Positions 47,469-56,869 of a DNA stretch of 64,000 nt are shown piece by piece; positions within the stretch are counted from its first letter, which is position 1, and every line of letters starts with the position of its first letter. The DNA is from Fulvivirga maritima (GTDB lineage: Bacteria > Bacteroidota > Bacteroidia > Cytophagales > Cyclobacteriaceae): the NCBI RefSeq assembly GCF_021389955.1, contig NZ_CP089980.1:4769001-4833000 (forward strand). The letters are read 5' to 3'. The position numbers and the translations under genes were made by a program. The notes below the pieces were generated by a model. The model ran no database searches, was not told the origin of the DNA, and saw only the letters and a program-made list of their open reading frames with translations.

Positions 47469-48112
47469 CAAGGAGCCAGCCTGTTTATTTGCCATCCGTC
47501 ACCCTTTTGAGTGTATATAATTCTATCGTGCAGTCTGCTTGGTCTGCCTTGCCAGAACTCAATTAAAAAAGGCTCTACCAGGTATCCGCCCCATTGCTTA
47601 GGCTTGGGGAGCACTTCAGCATCCTTGTATTTTTCGGTCAGTTTTTTTTCTCTCTCTTCCAGTACCTCTCGTCCGGCTATCACCGTGCTTTGGGGTGATG
47701 TCCAGGCGCCTATCTGGCTGCCTTTTGGTCTGCTTTGAAAGTATTCGGTAGATTCTTCTTCACTTAGTTTGGAGGCCATGCCTTGTACGCGTACTTGTCT
47801 TTCCAGGTCTGGCCAGAAAAAGTTCAGTGCTACTGCAGGGTTGTTAGCCAGCTCTTTGCCTTTAGAGCTTTGGTAATTAGTATAAAAGCTAAAACCTTTT
47901 TCAGAAACCCCTTTTAAAAGGATAACTCGCGACGAAGGAAAGCCTTGTTCACCAATAGTGGCTACATTCATAGCAGTAGCTTCTTTGATGTCGCATTCAA
48001 TAGCTTCATTGAGCCATTTTTCAAACTGTTTGATAGGATGAGCAAGCAAATCCTGTTCATCTAATGCCTTTAAGGCATAATCTTTACGTATATCGGCAAT
48101 ATTTTTATCCAT
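47468..48112 (-). CDS. pdxH: Pyridoxamine 5'-phosphate oxidase
   Basis: A 214-residue FMN enzyme that makes pyridoxal phosphate from PNP/PMP. Family motifs are SSRVILLKGVSEKGFSFYTNY, LNFFWPDLERQVRVQG, SRPKGSQIGAW and the C-terminal WQGRPSRLHDRI...W.I.RLAP. Normal length. It is the first gene of a two-gene minus-strand unit and divergent from miaE. Confidence 0.96.
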   Translation of the reverse strand: MDKNIADIRKDYALKALDEQDLLAHPIKQFEKWLNEAIECDIKEATAMNVATIGEQGFPSSRVILLKGVSEKGFSFYTNYQSSKGKELANNPAVALNFFWPDLERQVRVQGMASKLSEEESTEYFQSRPKGSQIGAWTSPQSTVIAGREVLEEREKKLTEKYKDAEVLPKPKQWGGYLVEPFLIEFWQGRPSRLHDRIIYTQKGDGWQINRLAP

Positions 48113-48199
48113 AACCTTCTATTTTAGCCCAAATTTAAAATCTTTGTTAATTTAAAGACCATCAAATTTTAATAAATAAACGAATAACGTATATTATAA

Positions 48200-48784
48200 A
48201 TGAAATTAAGTATAGAATTGGCCTGCGAAAGCAGTCAGGAGTGGGTAGATACGGTAATGTCAGATTTCGATTCTTTCTTACAGGATCATGCTAATTGTGA
48301 AAGGAAGGCCTCTGCTATGGCTATGAGTTTTGTGGCTAAATATCCGGATCGTTTAGAGATTATTCCTGAGTTAATAGAAACAGGTATTGAAGAATTAGAA
48401 CATTTTCAGTCCGTTTATAATATCATGCAGGAGCGGGGCGTGGTTTTACCGCCAGAAATGGGGCAGGATAAATATGTGAAGCAGTTGATAGATCACTGCC
48501 ATACTGATGTTGAAAGAAGGTTTTTGGATAGATTGCTACTTGCTTCCATTATAGAATGCCGTGGTGCTGAGCGTTTTAGACTGGTTTATGAAGCCTTGCC
48601 CGAAGGAGATCTAAAAACATTTTACCATAATCTTTGGGCCTCAGAAGCCAAGCATGGGAATATTTTCGTAAAAATGGCCTTGATTTATTTTGATAAAGAT
48701 CATACTTATAAGAGATTAGAAGAACTAAATTCAATAGAGGCAAAGGTCTTACAGGCTTTACCATTAAAACCCGCTTTGCACTAA
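48200..48784 (+). CDS. miaE: tRNA-(ms2io6A)-hydroxylase
   Basis: A 194-residue di-iron, four-helix protein that hydroxylates the isopentenyl group of modified A37 in tRNA. Iron-ligand motifs are visible in ANCERKASAMAMSF, EELEHFQSVYNIM, IIECRGAERF and SEAKHGNIFVKMAL. It is followed by yqgE with no gap, which suggests an operon. Confidence 0.92.
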   Translation: MKLSIELACESSQEWVDTVMSDFDSFLQDHANCERKASAMAMSFVAKYPDRLEIIPELIETGIEELEHFQSVYNIMQERGVVLPPEMGQDKYVKQLIDHCHTDVERRFLDRLLLASIIECRGAERFRLVYEALPEGDLKTFYHNLWASEAKHGNIFVKMALIYFDKDHTYKRLEELNSIEAKVLQALPLKPALH

Positions 48785-49360
48785 ATGGAATATTTCAAGT
48801 ACAAAAATAATTTTCAGCCTGAGAAGGGAAGTCTGCTTATTTCAGAACCATTTCTACCAGATCCTAACTTTGAACGCACAGTAGTTTTACTTTGCGAACA
48901 TAACGAAGAAGGGTCATTTGGCTTTGTTTTGAATAAGCCATCTACAGTTTTATTAGATGAAATCATGGAAGATGTTAATGACTTCAGCGAAAAGGTTTAT
49001 ATTGGCGGACCCGTTCAGCAGGACACGCTGCATTTTGTACATAGAGAAGAAAATATAGAAGGCGGGGTACCCATAGCTGAGGGCCTTTACTGGGGCGGTA
49101 ATTTTGAGCAATTGCTCAGTATGATCAACACTAAACAAGTATCGGGAAATGATTTTCGTTTTTTCGTAGGCTATTCTGGCTGGTCCGAAGGTCAACTGAA
49201 GAATGAGTTAGATGCCGATTCATGGATAGTGGCTAATTATGCTAATGAGCAACTGGTGTTCAATACCCCCGAAGATGAGCTGTGGAAAGTGGTGTTAAAA
49301 GAGCTGGGTGGCAGGTTTAATGTCTACTCAAATTATCCCACAGACCCACGCTTAAATTGA
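48785..49360 (+). CDS. YqgE/AlgH family protein
   Basis: A 191-residue protein of the DUF179 family: GSLLISEPFLPDPNFERTVV, GFVLNKPS, YIGGPVQ and FFVGYSGWSEGQLKNEL are the hallmark segments. Biochemical function is not established in general. It starts at the base after the miaE stop and lies 46 bases before the DUF349 gene. Confidence 0.92.
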   Translation: MEYFKYKNNFQPEKGSLLISEPFLPDPNFERTVVLLCEHNEEGSFGFVLNKPSTVLLDEIMEDVNDFSEKVYIGGPVQQDTLHFVHREENIEGGVPIAEGLYWGGNFEQLLSMINTKQVSGNDFRFFVGYSGWSEGQLKNELDADSWIVANYANEQLVFNTPEDELWKVVLKELGGRFNVYSNYPTDPRLN

Positions 49361-49406
49361 ATGATTTTGTTATTTTTACGGTTATACAGTTCGAAAACTG
49401 CAAAAC

Positions 49407-51413
49407 ATGGATAAAGAGAAGGACATCAAGGAAGTAGATAATACTACTAACACTGATCAGGAGCAAAACGAAAACAAAGACGTTAGCACTGAGCAGGAAC
49501 AAGCCGGACAACAAGAGCCGGATATGGAGAATAGTGTTTCTGATGAAGCCAATTCGGAAAGCACTGAAACATCTGACAGCGAGTCTACAGAAGAAGCTGC
49601 AACTACCGACCAGCCACAAGCACGGCAGGGAGAGCAGCTTAACTCAGAGGAAGATCTTGCTGAGAAAGATCATGATGATGATCACGACGATGATCATGAT
49701 GATGAAGACTACAGCAACTATTCCAAAGAGGAATTAGTAGAGCTCATTAAGTCGTTAGCCAAGGGCGATAACCTACAGAAAGCTGATAGGGTAGCCAAAG
49801 AAATAAAGCCTTTATATGATGAATTAAGAAATCATGAAAGACAAGGGGCCTTAGATAAGTTTGTGGCAGATGGGGGAGAAGAGGCCGATTTTGACTATAA
49901 ACCTACAGAACTTGATAACCGCTTTGATGCTAATTATAAGCTGATACGTGATAGAAGACAACAAGACCTGAAATCACGTGAGCAACAAAAAGAGAGTAAC
50001 CTTAAGAGAAAACAAGATATTTTAGAAAAACTCAGAGAGTTTGTAGACTCAGAAGAGACTAATATCAGTTTTGAGGCTTTTAAAGAACTACAAAATGAGT
50101 GGAAAGATATAGGGCCGGTTCCTGGTGCTTATGCTAAAACATTATGGGCTAACTATAATGCACTTATTGATAGGTTCTATGATAACAGAAGCATCTATTT
50201 TGAGCTTAAAGAGCTTGATAGAAGGAAAAACCTCGACTCTAAAATTGAACTTTGCGAGCGCGCAGAGAAACTCATAGAGTTCGAAAACCTTAAAGATGCT
50301 ATTAAAGAGCTTAATGAGCTTCACCATGAGTTTAAGCACATAGGCCCTGTACCTAAAGAAGAGCAGGAAGCGCTATGGCAGAGATTCAAAGGAGCCTCAG
50401 ATGCTATTTATGCCAGAAGGAAGGAATTTGTAGATCAGCTTAAGGTTGAACTCGAAGAGAACCTTGTGGTAAAAGCCAAGCTTGCTGATGAAGTGCAGGA
50501 ATTTGCTCACTTTGATTCTGATAGGATCAAAGAATGGAATGCCAAGACTAAAGACATCCTTGAAATCCAGAAAAGGTGGGAAGCTACAGGTGGACTACCG
50601 AGAGCTAAAGCTAAAGAGGTAAACAAAAAATTCTGGGGAACCTTTAAAACCTTCTTTAATAATAAGAGCGCTTTCTTTAAGAGACTAGATGCTCAGAGAG
50701 AAGGTAATTTAGAGAAGAAAAGAGAGCTGATCACCAAGGCACAAGAGCTTAAAGAAAGTGCTGACTGGCAAAAAACAGCAGATCAGTTTAAACAACTGCA
50801 GAAAGACTGGAAAGAGATAGGTCCTGTGCCTGAAAAGTACAGAGAATCTGTATATAAAGAGTTTAAAGAAGCTGCAGATCATTTCTTTGAGAGAAAAAGA
50901 TCTAACAATAGTGAAGTAGAAAAAGGATATGAAGATAACCTGAAGCAAAAAGAAGAAATCTGTAATAAGATTGAAGCTTTAGCTGAAGGTGATACTGAAG
51001 ATCTGGATAAACTCAGAGACTTGCAAGATCAGTATATGGAGATTGGTTTTGTGCCTCGTAAGAGTATCACTAAGATCAAAAATAGATATGCAGAAGTGGT
51101 AGATAAATTCCTGAATAGTATTGAAGGGCTTTCTAAAGAAGAAAAAACCGAAATCAAGCTGGAAAATCAGGTGAATAAACTACTTCATAGCCCTAATGCA
51201 GATCAGAAGCTTTACAGAAAAGAACAAGCATTGCGTAAGCAGATAGGCAAGATAGAGAACGACATAGCGGTTTGGAAAAACAACTTGGAATTCTTTGCCT
51301 CATCCAAAACAGCTGATAAGCTGAAAGATGAATTTAATGCTAAAATTAAGGCGGCTACCGATGAGCTTAAAGTACTTAAAAAAGAGCTCAGAATGGTTAG
51401 AACGGCCAACTGA
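49407..51413 (+). CDS. DUF349-repeat protein, acidic and coiled-coil
   Basis: A 668-residue cytosolic protein. Residues 1-105 are low-complexity and acidic (Glu/Gln/Ser/Asp; a His-Asp run around 92-100). The rest holds about five repeats with the DUF349 core W-x-x-I/T-G-P-V-P (for example ELQNEWKDIGPVPG and QLQKDWKEIGPVPE), rich in Lys/Glu, predicting long helices. The last 100 residues form a coiled coil. The role is unknown; DUF349 proteins are common single genes in Bacteroidota. Confidence 0.92.
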   Translation: MDKEKDIKEVDNTTNTDQEQNENKDVSTEQEQAGQQEPDMENSVSDEANSESTETSDSESTEEAATTDQPQARQGEQLNSEEDLAEKDHDDDHDDDHDDEDYSNYSKEELVELIKSLAKGDNLQKADRVAKEIKPLYDELRNHERQGALDKFVADGGEEADFDYKPTELDNRFDANYKLIRDRRQQDLKSREQQKESNLKRKQDILEKLREFVDSEETNISFEAFKELQNEWKDIGPVPGAYAKTLWANYNALIDRFYDNRSIYFELKELDRRKNLDSKIELCERAEKLIEFENLKDAIKELNELHHEFKHIGPVPKEEQEALWQRFKGASDAIYARRKEFVDQLKVELEENLVVKAKLADEVQEFAHFDSDRIKEWNAKTKDILEIQKRWEATGGLPRAKAKEVNKKFWGTFKTFFNNKSAFFKRLDAQREGNLEKKRELITKAQELKESADWQKTADQFKQLQKDWKEIGPVPEKYRESVYKEFKEAADHFFERKRSNNSEVEKGYEDNLKQKEEICNKIEALAEGDTEDLDKLRDLQDQYMEIGFVPRKSITKIKNRYAEVVDKFLNSIEGLSKEEKTEIKLENQVNKLLHSPNADQKLYRKEQALRKQIGKIENDIAVWKNNLEFFASSKTADKLKDEFNAKIKAATDELKVLKKELRMVRTAN

Positions 51414-51444
51414 TAAAAAAGGTGTAAAATTTTCCCGTCAAGTG

Positions 51445-51475
51445 TTTGCAGTTAAAATCAGTTGCATTACATTTG
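51445..51475 (+). promoter_or_regulatory. Bacteroidota-type promoter of tRNA-Thr copy 1
   Basis: TTTG (51445-51448), 19-base spacer, then TACATTTG (51468-51475), matching the -33 and -7 elements TTG / TAnnTTTG. The same design with the same 19-base spacing precedes the second tRNA-Thr gene, which supports it. Confidence 0.75.
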
Positions 51476-51541
51476 CACTCCATTAAACAAAAGGGCAGTT
51501 CATAAAAGATGATTAAAGCCAGATTTGATGGGAAGATTAAG

Positions 51542-51615
51542 GCCTCCATAGCTCAGCTGGCCAGAGCAACTGACTTGTAATCAGTAGGTCGTTGGTTCGA
51601 ATCCGACTGGGGGCT
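51542..51615 (+). tRNA. tRNA-Thr (anticodon TGT), copy 1
   Basis: A 74-base cloverleaf with acceptor GCCTCCA / TGGGGGC (one U-G pair at the fourth position), D-arm, anticodon stem ACTGA/TCAGT with loop CTTGTAA (anticodon TGT, reading ACA) and T-arm GTTGG-TTCGAAT-CCGAC. The 3' CCA is not encoded (TCAA follows). It differs from copy 2 only by T instead of C at position 4. Confidence 0.95.
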
Positions 51616-51620
51616 CAATG

Positions 51621-51656
51621 AAAAGCCACTTATAACATTTGTTGTAAGTGGCTTTT
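51621..51656 (+). terminator. Terminator of tRNA-Thr copy 1
   Basis: Stem of 16 pairs (one G-T), AAAAGCCACTTATAAC / GTTGTAAGTGGCTTTT, with an ATTT loop and T-run, 5 bases after the tRNA. Nearly the same as the terminator of copy 2. Confidence 0.92.
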
Positions 51657-51842
51657 TTATTTATGATACAGTTCTGCAGGTTGGAATCTAATCTTTATAT
51701 TCCATCGCTTATGCTTCTTACTTTTTTGAAGTCGATCAAAAAAGTAACAAAAGACTCTTTCTTGCTGTAAGGTCTTCCGCTCACTGATACATTTCATAGC
51801 CATGAACTGCCACAAAGGACTTGAGAAAAGCCTATTTTTTAT

Positions 51843-53233
51843 CACTAGTGTCCGACTAAACTCTGGTCTAAGAAATTTTAGCGATTCTAAGCAAAAATAA
51901 AGTGGTTTTCTTCTAATCTGGAAAAGTGAGCCCTCTATGGACTAAATAAAGGGTATTGATTGGTTTTATATATTGTTTTTTGAAGTTCTAGGTCTGGATT
52001 GTTTAGAAAGCGGGTAAGGTGAACATAGGCCATCAAGTGAAACCTTACCAATGAGACCATATTAGAGAAGGCCCATCTTTTTTTGATCTGTTTTCGGACT
52101 ACTTCCATCAATAATAGACAGATCAGGGCACTCCAAATTTGGATCTCAATAGCATTTTGGTTGTCCCCCAGAAAATATTTGAGAGGAAAGTTCTGCTTCA
52201 GCTTTTTAAATAAAAGCTCTATCTGCCATCGGTATTTATAAATGGCCGCTATTGTGGCTGCTTCCAACTCCATATTATTGGTCATAAACACTAATAATTT
52301 ATTATTGAGGTCATCATAATAGGCTATTCTTCTATTTTGAAGCTCTTGCACTTGTCCATCAGTCTTGAAACTGATAACAACTTTTTCATCCTTAAGTACA
52401 CAAAAGTCTTTATCTTCAGGCAATTCTAGCTCATCTATTGATTGATATCTGGCATTTTCCTTCATTCTGGTAATGTAAAATATCCCTTGATGACTCCACT
52501 GTGCGTATTGTCTATAATCGATATACCCTTTATCCATCACCACATAGGATCCTTCTGGGAGTTGTAATTGCTTTAAAAATGTATGATCATGCTGACTTCC
52601 CTTGGTCAACCGTACTAAACATGGCATTAATTCTGCCGCATGAATCATTACATGAGCTTTAATGCCTCCCTTGCTTTTGCCATCTTTTCTAGGGCGTCCT
52701 GCTACCTTGAGAATATCTTTAAACAGACTAATAATCGTTGAATCAACAATATAAAGTTTATTGAGAACTTCCATTCTCAAGCGGCTGTCCGGCAAAAGGT
52801 GCCGATACTTTTTAAACAATTTCATGTAAATGTCTGCAAAGACTATACTACTGCGTTTTTTGTTGCTATCTGATAAAGTGGAACGTCTGGGTATAAATTG
52901 AATACCTAAGTGGATCAGCTTGTTTTGGCAGGCCAAAAGCCCCGTAGTAAGCTCTCTGAGAGCACTTGCCCCACTGAAACAGCAGTATAACATGCTTACT
53001 AGGTGATGCCAAGTATTCAATTTCTTGTAATATCTGTCAGATTGGTATTTTGATATTATTTGATTTAACACCGATTTATCTATCAGCGATAATAGTTGAG
53101 AAAAGATTGGCTGTCCGTAGAAATATGTATTTTTACTCATGTGTGATTTTTTGTTGTGGTAAACCGAAAATACACATTATGGGGCACTCCTGAAATTATT
53201 CAGAGGCCCCTATCTTTTTCTCGGACACTAGTG
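51843..53233 (-). mobile_element. IS4-family insertion sequence, copy 2 (1391 bp)
   Basis: Same element as 29634-31025, same orientation, with ends CACTAGTGTCCGA. By eye it differs at about five single bases, all silent in the transposase or outside it, plus one T missing from a run near the right end. Flanking 9-mers ATTTTTTAT (51834-51842) and ATTTTTAAT (53234-53242) match at 8 of 9, an imperfect target duplication. It sits between tRNA-Thr and the cyclase gene. Confidence 0.94.
51935..53140 (-). CDS. IS4-family DDE transposase (copy 2)
   Basis: A 401-residue transposase, identical in sequence to copy 1, with the same Y-x2-R-x3-E-x6-K signature. The silent-only differences between the two genes suggest that both are intact and fairly recent. 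Confidence 0.95.
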   Translation of the reverse strand: MSKNTYFYGQPIFSQLLSLIDKSVLNQIISKYQSDRYYKKLNTWHHLVSMLYCCFSGASALRELTTGLLACQNKLIHLGIQFIPRRSTLSDSNKKRSSIVFADIYMKLFKKYRHLLPDSRLRMEVLNKLYIVDSTIISLFKDILKVAGRPRKDGKSKGGIKAHVMIHAAELMPCLVRLTKGSQHDHTFLKQLQLPEGSYVVMDKGYIDYRQYAQWSHQGIFYITRMKENARYQSIDELELPEDKDFCVLKDEKVVISFKTDGQVQELQNRRIAYYDDLNNKLLVFMTNNMELEAATIAAIYKYRWQIELLFKKLKQNFPLKYFLGDNQNAIEIQIWSALICLLLMEVVRKQIKKRWAFSNMVSLVRFHLMAYVHLTRFLNNPDLELQKTIYKTNQYPLFSP

Positions 53234-53297
53234 ATTTTTAATATTATTTCACTTCACGAGGGTACAGTAAGATGAACCCACAGCCGAGTCACACTGA

Positions 53298-53565
53298 GCT
53301 GAGTCGAAGTGTAGGCGATCGGCATTGATTATTGATTTAAATAAAACTCAACTGTTTTGATCTTTTCAAATTATCTACTATTTACTTATACTATCAGTGG
53401 TATGGTAGTAGAGTTCTATTCACTTCATTTTTACCGAGTTGACGTTTTGAAGTGAGTTTATGCTGAAGTGCACCTGACAATTGCTAATGCAACGAAGAGT
53501 AGTTATCTAGACGTTGATTCTTCTTTTAGTTTTCAGTCACAAACCCACGTTCCACAGCCCGGAGA
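53298..53565. other. Intergenic stretch between repeat remnant and cyclase gene
   Basis: About 270 AT-rich bases. A plus-strand frame (53468-53710) runs mostly antisense to the cyclase gene and is not credible. No terminator with a T-run is clear after the cyclase stop. Confidence 0.5.
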
Positions 53566-54678
53566 TTATACTTCTTCAATACTAAAAATGGCAATTGGTT
53601 CAGTTTTTCCTCTCAGTAATATTTCGCCTATTTGCTCTGATTTTATTCCGTTGATAGAGTTAGCTATATTAGAGATGTATTCAGATGTCAGAAAGCTTTT
53701 ATTGTATTGATTACAAATGCTTTGAATGCGAGAGGCAGTGTTAATGGTATCTCCGTGATAGGCTATGTCTTTTTTTATCTCTCCTATTTCCACTGCTGAT
53801 ACTATGCCTCCGTGTAGCCCGGCTTTGAAGGTTGGTGTAACTCCATAGTTCTTTATATAATAGGCTTCCCGGTCTTGAAATTGCCTTTTGCAGGCAAAGT
53901 AGAACAGGATGCAACAATTATCAATTAACCCTTCCTGTTCCGGCCACGTCACTACTATTTCATCTCCCACATATTGATATATCTGTGCTCGGTAAGAAAA
54001 AAGCACATCATTAATGTCATCAAAGCAGTCTCTGATGTATGCGCTGTATTTGAGATGGCCAAGAGCTTCTGCTGTGGATGTAGAAGACTGTAGATCCATA
54101 AACATAAATATGCGATTTTCTTCTCTCGGCTTTCTGTATCTGCCAAAGAGAATTGGAACTAATATGCCTGGGCCATACTTTTTATTAACTACATTGATGT
54201 AGTTAATCAATATTGACATGAAGAGGAAGTAAACCAGCATAAGATAAAATATGTAATCCCAGATTTCCTTTTGCAGCGTCGGTATTCTGATTATTTCCTG
54301 AGGAATGTTTGTCAGAATAAAATGTAATAAATATATCAGAACTATAAGTAGGCTTAGAGAACCAATAGCTTTAATAAGAATGATTTTTCCTATTGGTTTC
54401 TTTTTGAAAATACCTTTGTCTAAATAGTAACCCAGTAGACCATAGCTAATGCCGTACAAATGGCCAAATAGCACTGCGATAGCAAGTATTATGATATTAC
54501 TAAATGGCGTGTTTACATGAAATGATAAGCTATATACTTTATTATACAGGATGATAATAGTGGCAAGAAGTAGGTTGGCTATTACCCAAAAGTTAACCTG
54601 TATTCCCAGGTAACTGAGTAGTGGATATTTGCTGGAGAAGCGATTGGCAAAGGTGGTGTATTCAATTTTTTTAGACAT
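53566..54678 (-). CDS. Membrane-bound class III adenylate/guanylate cyclase
   Basis: A 370-residue protein with about four to six helices in residues 25-165 and a C-terminal cyclase homology domain (about 185-365). Metal aspartates lie in RIFMFMDLQSSTSTAE and QYVGDEIVVTWP; GDTINTASRIQSICN is the late signature of such cyclases. It should make cAMP (or cGMP) at the inner membrane face. No regulator or phosphodiesterase gene is adjacent. Single gene in an IS- and repeat-rich interval. Confidence 0.88.
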   Translation of the reverse strand: MSKKIEYTTFANRFSSKYPLLSYLGIQVNFWVIANLLLATIIILYNKVYSLSFHVNTPFSNIIILAIAVLFGHLYGISYGLLGYYLDKGIFKKKPIGKIILIKAIGSLSLLIVLIYLLHFILTNIPQEIIRIPTLQKEIWDYIFYLMLVYFLFMSILINYINVVNKKYGPGILVPILFGRYRKPREENRIFMFMDLQSSTSTAEALGHLKYSAYIRDCFDDINDVLFSYRAQIYQYVGDEIVVTWPEQEGLIDNCCILFYFACKRQFQDREAYYIKNYGVTPTFKAGLHGGIVSAVEIGEIKKDIAYHGDTINTASRIQSICNQYNKSFLTSEYISNIANSINGIKSEQIGEILLRGKTEPIAIFSIEEV

Positions 54679-55032
54679 AAGTATAATTGCCTCAATCGGC
54701 TAAGTAGAAAGGATGCTAACTGCAATTTTTTAAAAATAGAGAGATTTAATGTTAGTTATGAAGGCTCTGTTTTGATCATATTTAAATAGTACGATCAATT
54801 AATAGGATGGTTGCAGGTAGATGAGTTTCTGCAAAATATAATTAAGAAATGCGTGGTTGAAATTATTCTTTACTAATAAAGTATAGATTTTATTAGAGTA
54901 GGTTTAATTCCTTGATTGGGAGTTTGGGAGCACTAGTATGCTTCAATACATAGAATATGGGAAGTATATTAGAAGTATCAAACCTGAAGGTGGGTGTTAT
55001 TCTGGTAGGATGTAGATTTGATATTTGAAGTT
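54679..55032. other. AT-rich intergenic stretch without recognisable gene
   Basis: About 350 bases upstream of the cyclase gene and downstream of the TlpA gene. No open frame, RNA fold or repeat shared with other parts of the window was found; it should contain the cyclase promoter. Confidence 0.5.
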
Positions 55033-55064
55033 AGCCCCTTCAAGTTTCATAACTTGAAGGGGCT
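55033..55064 (-). terminator. Hairpin at 3' end of the TlpA-like gene
   Basis: Perfect 14-bp stem AGCCCCTTCAAGTT / AACTTGAAGGGGCT with a 4-base loop, just after the stop of the minus-strand TlpA-like gene. The downstream T-run is weak on that strand, so it could also act as an RNA-stabilising hairpin. Confidence 0.65.
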
Positions 55065-55070
55065 TCTATA

Positions 55071-56495
55071 TTATGCTTTTGTTTCGGCAAGTGCGGCGTC
55101 TAACTGTTCTATCAGATTATCTCCCGAAGAGGGCCTTTTTGCATCTGTAGCGAATATTTTACCTTCTTTATCTATTATGATATAGCGCGGTATGCCACTT
55201 ACCTTAAATGCTTCGGCTATATTAGATTGAAAGTTTCCGGGATCATTGATGTGAATTCCTTTAAAATCTGGATGGCTCTTAAGATAGTCAAGCCATGATT
55301 TTTTGCTTTGATCTACAGAAACATATAAAAAGGCGATATCGTCATTGTCTTTATAATGCTCTTTAATGTCTTGTGAGTAAGGAATTTCCTCTCTGCATGG
55401 TGCGCACCAGGTGGCCCAGATGTCAATATATACTACTTTGCCATTTAAATCAGCCAAATGAAATACTTGATCATCTTGTGTGGTGCCTTCCAAATTGGGT
55501 GCGGGCTGTCCGTCTGCAATAGCTAGCCAGCCATTGTACTCTTCTTTAAGGGTTTCGTTGTAGTCGGATTTGGGGTAAGTAGTGTAATAATTATCCAGAG
55601 GTGTTTCTAATTCAGAAACGTTGCCGCGTTCTAAAAAGTAAAGGTAGCCTTTGCCTAGCATCACCTGTTCAAAATGAGGAGCAAGGTCTAATGAATCGAT
55701 GGCTTGTTTGTAGTAAGCAATTTGCTTGGTTACATCCTCTTTATTGGTTTCATAAGCCTTTTTCATGATGAGGTACATCACTTGGTGAGAAAAACTGAAG
55801 TTTCCTTCACCTTTAGAAGCATATGCTAAGAGCTCTTCAGTACTTTTTTGTTCGGCTATACTGTCTTTTGGGAAATCTATATGCATAAGTGCTTTCATGT
55901 ATCCGCTGAACATGCTCTGAAAGTAGTGGTTTTCATGAAGAAAGTTGGCTTTCAGGTAAGTGTAGAATGCGTCAGAGTATTTGCTCTTAGCACTATCCAA
56001 AGTTTGCTGGTAGATTTCAAGACGTTTTTTATATTCAGGAAGTATGTCTGCGCTATCTATTTCTTTAAGCTCGAGAAAGCTTAATTGATTCTTTAAAAGG
56101 GTTTGCATTTCCAGTTTTTCACTTCCTATACCAGCGATGTTTTGAATAGGGGTTCGGTAATCTTTGTCCGTTTCGAAGTAAATGCTATCGCCCGGTTCTA
56201 TAAAGAATTTGTTGAAATCAAAATTACTTTCAATGGCTATTTCCTTTCCTTTCTCAAGTGGTAATTCGAAGCTAAATAATCCTTTTTCGTCAGAGCTGAT
56301 AGTGTCTAAGTAAATAGGGTGACTGTAGTGTATTTCCTGACCGTAATCGCGTACGTATAGTTTTACTGTGTCTTTAGCTCCAATAAACTTTCCGCTGATG
56401 TGCGCAATTTTTGGTGGAGGTGGCTCGTGGTTGCATGATGTTATTAATACTGCTAAGAGTAATAGCAGGGGTAAGGAGTAGGTAGATCTTATCAT
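55071..56495 (-). CDS. TlpA-family thiol-disulfide oxidoreductase lipoprotein
   Basis: A 474-residue lipoprotein: lipobox LITSC (Cys21), an N-terminal DUF4369-like beta domain (about 30-130), a helical middle, and a thioredoxin fold (about 330-470) with redox pair Cys364-A-P-Cys367 in ATWCAPCREE and cis-Pro in VSGIPRYIIID. Such proteins reduce or isomerise disulfides outside the inner membrane. Single gene, divergent from the small membrane proteins. Confidence 0.92.
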   Translation of the reverse strand: MIRSTYSLPLLLLLAVLITSCNHEPPPPKIAHISGKFIGAKDTVKLYVRDYGQEIHYSHPIYLDTISSDEKGLFSFELPLEKGKEIAIESNFDFNKFFIEPGDSIYFETDKDYRTPIQNIAGIGSEKLEMQTLLKNQLSFLELKEIDSADILPEYKKRLEIYQQTLDSAKSKYSDAFYTYLKANFLHENHYFQSMFSGYMKALMHIDFPKDSIAEQKSTEELLAYASKGEGNFSFSHQVMYLIMKKAYETNKEDVTKQIAYYKQAIDSLDLAPHFEQVMLGKGYLYFLERGNVSELETPLDNYYTTYPKSDYNETLKEEYNGWLAIADGQPAPNLEGTTQDDQVFHLADLNGKVVYIDIWATWCAPCREEIPYSQDIKEHYKDNDDIAFLYVSVDQSKKSWLDYLKSHPDFKGIHINDPGNFQSNIAEAFKVSGIPRYIIIDKEGKIFATDAKRPSSGDNLIEQLDAALAETKA

Positions 56496-56679
56496 AACTA
56501 ATTGTTTAGTTTTTCAATGTAAATTTATTTTTTATAATATCAAAATCATATTTGGCTATGTTGAAGATAAGTGGGTGGCAGATATTGTGAGAGTACAAGT
56601 ACAGCTTCTTCTGGTTTATTTTTAATACCTTTATTGAGATTTTTATAATAGGACTCAATCATTGTTGTTTTCGAATATT

Positions 56680-56763
56680 ATGCGCATAAAAAGACTTTTC
56701 TACATCTTTATTATATCCTTGATTTTAGGTTTTGTCATTACATACTTGATCTTTCGCATATAG
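56680..56763 (+). CDS. Possible 27-residue single-helix membrane microprotein
   Basis: ATG 56680 to TAG 56761-56763 encodes a peptide beginning MRIKRLFYIF and ending TYLIFRI: basic start, about 18 hydrophobic residues, basic end. This is a typical small transmembrane protein. It lies 184 bases upstream of the TlpA start on the other strand and 106 bases before the next small membrane-protein gene. Only composition and topology support it; a chance frame is possible. Confidence 0.4.
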   Translation: MRIKRLFYIFIISLILGFVITYLIFRI

Positions 56764-56869
56764 TTACATTTTAAGTCGTAGGAGTGGTTTATCCCTCGTC
56801 TATTTAGAATTGAATGTTAATATTTATTAATATTAAAACATCAAGATCTTTAACCATTTGTATTTTTAA

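Larger units (their letters stand above)
51699..53297. repeat. Partial copy of the 347-bp repeat family, split by the IS
   Basis: Bases about 51699-51842 match the middle of the tandem unit at 6319-7244 (ATTCCATCGCTT..., the TTACTTTTTT/AAAAAAGTAA inverted repeat at 51718-51747, and GACTTGAGAAAAGCCT). After the IS, about 53243-53297 resumes with the next part of the unit (TTTCACTTCACGAGGG and GCCGAGTCACACTGAG). The insertion therefore went into a pre-existing dispersed repeat. The match is looser than among the tandem copies. Confidence 0.85.

Noticed and set aside
53468-53710. An 80-residue plus-strand frame
   Set aside because: It overlaps the end of the cyclase gene on the opposite strand and has no recognisable features.
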